DNA of 64,000 bases from JAZGGS01 sp963714405 (GTDB lineage: Bacteria; Bacteroidota; Ignavibacteria; Ignavibacteriales; Ignavibacteriaceae): NCBI GenBank assembly GCA_963714405.1, contig CAVQOH010000006.1, forward strand, positions 372,001 to 436,000, given 5' to 3'. The position numbers and the translations under genes are program-made. The notes under the pieces were generated by a model. That model had not been told where the DNA came from and ran no database searches. It was given only the letters and a program-made list of their open reading frames with translations. Shown here piece by piece: positions 62,155 to 64,000 of this stretch (positions are counted from its first letter, which is position 1; each line of letters opens with the position of its first letter).

Positions 62155-64000
62155 TTATTTTGACAGAACCATTTTTTTTGTATTGATGTATGAATTGGAT
62201 TTTAATTGATAGAAATAAATACCACTTGGTAAATCCACTCCATCAAATTCAATTTGATAACTTCCTGCTGGTTTTTCTTCGTTAATAAGTGTTACAATTT
62301 CATTTCCCAAAACATCGTAAACCTTAAGTGATGCATTTGCTGATTGAGGAATTTCATATTTAATTTTTGTTACAGGATTAAACGGATTAGGGTAGTTTTG
62401 ATACAGCTCGAACAATTCAGTTAATGTACTTTTATCTTCTTCAACTGAAGAGAGAGAAACGGGAATAAGATCTACACTATTGGAATAAAAATTAGGGACT
62501 GCTAAGATATTATCCCTTTTGTTATAATGAGGACCTGCAGGACCGTTATGTCCGGTTGATATTAATTGAGGAGGATTATTAAAAGCACTGTCATAACGAT
62601 AAACACAACCTCCTTGATGTGTGGCTACATAAATATTTCTATACTGATCTATTGTAATACCATCCATACTTCCAAATGGAGGAACAACCACCGTTGATAT
62701 AGTAGAGTCTTCAAGATTTACACTTTGAATGGGTGCATAACTTGCTGCAGCAACAACTATTAACCGATTATTTACTTGATCATAAATGCAATCCTGCGGA
62801 AAACCGGCCAGCCCAGAACTGATGTAAAGCGAATAATTTTGACTGCCAATTGCAATCTTGAATATTTTACCGGATGTCTCTATTACATAAAGATAACCTG
62901 AAGTATCTGAAGCTATACCATCTAAAGTTGTAGCTGAAGTTATCGCTACACTAAATTCTATCTGTGCCGTAGTCAGATTAATCCCCAAAACACCAACACC
63001 TCCGGTTACTCCCGAATAATCTTTAACGGATACATAAAGAGTATTTCCAGCAATGTGATTTCCTAAACACTTTCCTAAACCTGTAATAAAATAATCTTGC
63101 GTTCCATTTGCACTAATCTGGACTACACTCCCATCTCCATAATTTGAAACAAGATAAAGATTACGAGTAGAATCGAATGCAGCACTTTCCGGTTGATTTA
63201 AAAAATTCCCTGAGATGAATAAAGGAAAGAATGCACGTAAGTGACCACCATATGCGCCCATATCATTCCTTAAATTTCCCATCGAAGGAAATTCAGCAAA
63301 ACCAGAATTTACCGGATCTTCCGGATCGTTGTAAATCTGATTAGGATTTCCGGTATCGATGCAAGGAGAACTTTGATCAAGGTATAAATTTGGATTTGTG
63401 AATTCAGGATCAAGATTAATGTTCCCCGCTCCGGTAAAACCATCTTCAACATTGCTGTAAGTAACATTTGCTGTTCCTCCATCAATTTGTGCAATTGGTC
63501 CACCACTACTTTGAGTGTTGCCCCAAATAATATTATTACGAACAATCACATTGCCCATCCAAATAAACATAGCCCCACCTTTTCCGCCGTAAGTACCACT
63601 ACCACTCACTGAATTTTCAACAATGTGATTGTTCTCAACGATAATTGGTGAGGAACCATTGCCTATTGACCAAAAGCCGCCACCTCCGTAATCCTGACCT
63701 CCGGAATTATGATAAATAATGTTGTTCTTTATAACTCCACCAGAGTAATCCATTACTATTCCTGCACCATATCGGGCTTCATTCAGCATAATAATGTTAT
63801 TTAATATTTGTGGGTTACCATTATAGCATAGAATTCCTCCACCTTGTGCACCATCTACACTGGAGGTATTGGTTACATTATTGTTTATGATGATATTGTT
63901 TTTTACTGTGGGCGAAGACATAAATGTGAAAACACCACCACCGCCTCTCCACGTATATCCGGGATTATTCGGATCTACCCATTTTGTCCCTGTACCACCT
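62155..64000 (-). CDS. Secreted beta-helix plus beta-propeller protein with T9SS tail, cut by window end
   Basis: The frame is open to the window edge, so the start lies beyond base 64000. The visible part begins G-G-T-G-T-K-W-V-D-P-N-N. It continues with right-handed beta-helix rungs rich in N-N-I-I and G-G-G-I, typical of pectate-lyase-like or surface beta-helices. The same propeller as in the two preceding genes follows (N-Q-P-E-S-A-A-F-D and Y-L-V-S-N-Y-G-D-G). A T9SS sorting domain ends it (N-Y-P-N-P-F-N-P, K-K-M-V-L-S-K). An in-frame ATG at 63921 should not be taken as the start. It is probably co-transcribed with the downstream VCBS gene, 36 bases away. Confidence 0.85.
   Translation of the reverse strand, partial: GGTGTKWVDPNNPGYTWRGGGGVFTFMSSPTVKNNIIINNNVTNTSSVDGAQGGGILCYNGNPQILNNIIMLNEARYGAGIVMDYSGGVIKNNIIYHNSGGQDYGGGGFWSIGNGSSPIIVENNHIVENSVSGSGTYGGKGGAMFIWMGNVIVRNNIIWGNTQSSGGPIAQIDGGTANVTYSNVEDGFTGAGNINLDPEFTNPNLYLDQSSPCIDTGNPNQIYNDPEDPVNSGFAEFPSMGNLRNDMGAYGGHLRAFFPLFISGNFLNQPESAAFDSTRNLYLVSNYGDGSVVQISANGTQDYFITGLGKCLGNHIAGNTLYVSVKDYSGVTGGVGVLGINLTTAQIEFSVAITSATTLDGIASDTSGYLYVIETSGKIFKIAIGSQNYSLYISSGLAGFPQDCIYDQVNNRLIVVAAASYAPIQSVNLEDSTISTVVVPPFGSMDGITIDQYRNIYVATHQGGCVYRYDSAFNNPPQLISTGHNGPAGPHYNKRDNILAVPNFYSNSVDLIPVSLSSVEEDKSTLTELFELYQNYPNPFNPVTKIKYEIPQSANASLKVYDVLGNEIVTLINEEKPAGSYQIEFDGVDLPSGIYFYQLKSNSYINTKKMVLSK

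Noticed and set aside
63921..63923. ATG at 63921 as the start of the last gene
   Set aside because: The frame stays open with beta-helix-like sequence up to the window edge, so the gene begins outside.

Overview
The window looks like chromosome of a member of the Ignavibacteria (Ignavibacteriota, the Chlorobi/Bacteroidota-related lineage). The main evidence is six large secreted proteins that end in the same type IX secretion system (T9SS) type A sorting domain (N-Y-P-N-P-F-N-P motif, then a Y-D-x-L-G-N-E core and a terminal K-K-M-x-L motif). Supporting evidence is a low G+C, AT-rich sequence, a DUF4296 lipoprotein, a rhomboid protease with a DUF6576-like tail, a carboxypeptidase-regulatory-domain TonB-dependent receptor and very large Reg_prop sensors. 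This assignment is inferred from protein style, not from a marker-gene search. No rRNA or tRNA gene was recognised.

Layout. 1-8.4 kb: rhomboid protease and lipoprotein, the glycolytic pair gap and pgk (pgk is broken by several one-base indels), a ferritin, a secreted repeat protein, and a methyltransferase/glycosyltransferase pair. 8.5-12.1 kb: an outer-membrane-like protein, an anti-sigma-type ATPase and malate dehydrogenase. 12.1-18.9 kb: rplU-rpmA, a PhoR/PhoB-like two-component pair and a membrane protein-xseA-xseB-dxs operon. 19-31.6 kb: a TonB-dependent receptor, pirin, a proton antiporter, def-fmt, a small GIY-YIG nuclease bracketed by palindromic repeats, an M29-type aminopeptidase, two paralogous envelope proteins and an OPT-family transporter.

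31.7-34.8 kb is the most foreign-looking stretch. It holds an AAA ATPase, a tiny two-helix membrane protein and a GNAT-like protein, all on the plus strand. They are separated by non-coding DNA with hairpins and short motifs that resemble integron recombination-site core boxes. 34.8-43.5 kb returns to ordinary genes: mgtE, an SRPBCC protein, a membrane protein, an M16 peptidase and a large M1-M28-PDZ peptidase fusion. 43.5-45.2 kb is a secreted peptidylarginine-deiminase-like enzyme.

45.8-58.5 kb carries a partner-switching regulatory set: two SpoIIE/RsbU-like phosphatases (one fused to a periplasmic Reg_prop/Y_Y_Y sensor), an RsbW-like kinase and two STAS antagonists. Between them lies a giant secreted protein combining a LamG-like domain, a beta-helix, a metzincin-like zinc motif, a VWA-like domain, tandem G-L-Q-W-Q-G hexapeptides and a T9SS tail. 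58.6-64 kb is a run of three secreted proteins with different N-termini but the same beta-propeller and T9SS tail; the last runs off the window.

The best candidates for something under-described are the GIY-YIG gene with its covarying palindromes, the cassette-like island at 31.9-34.7 kb, the Reg_prop-SpoIIE/partner-switching block and the hexapeptide-repeat protein.
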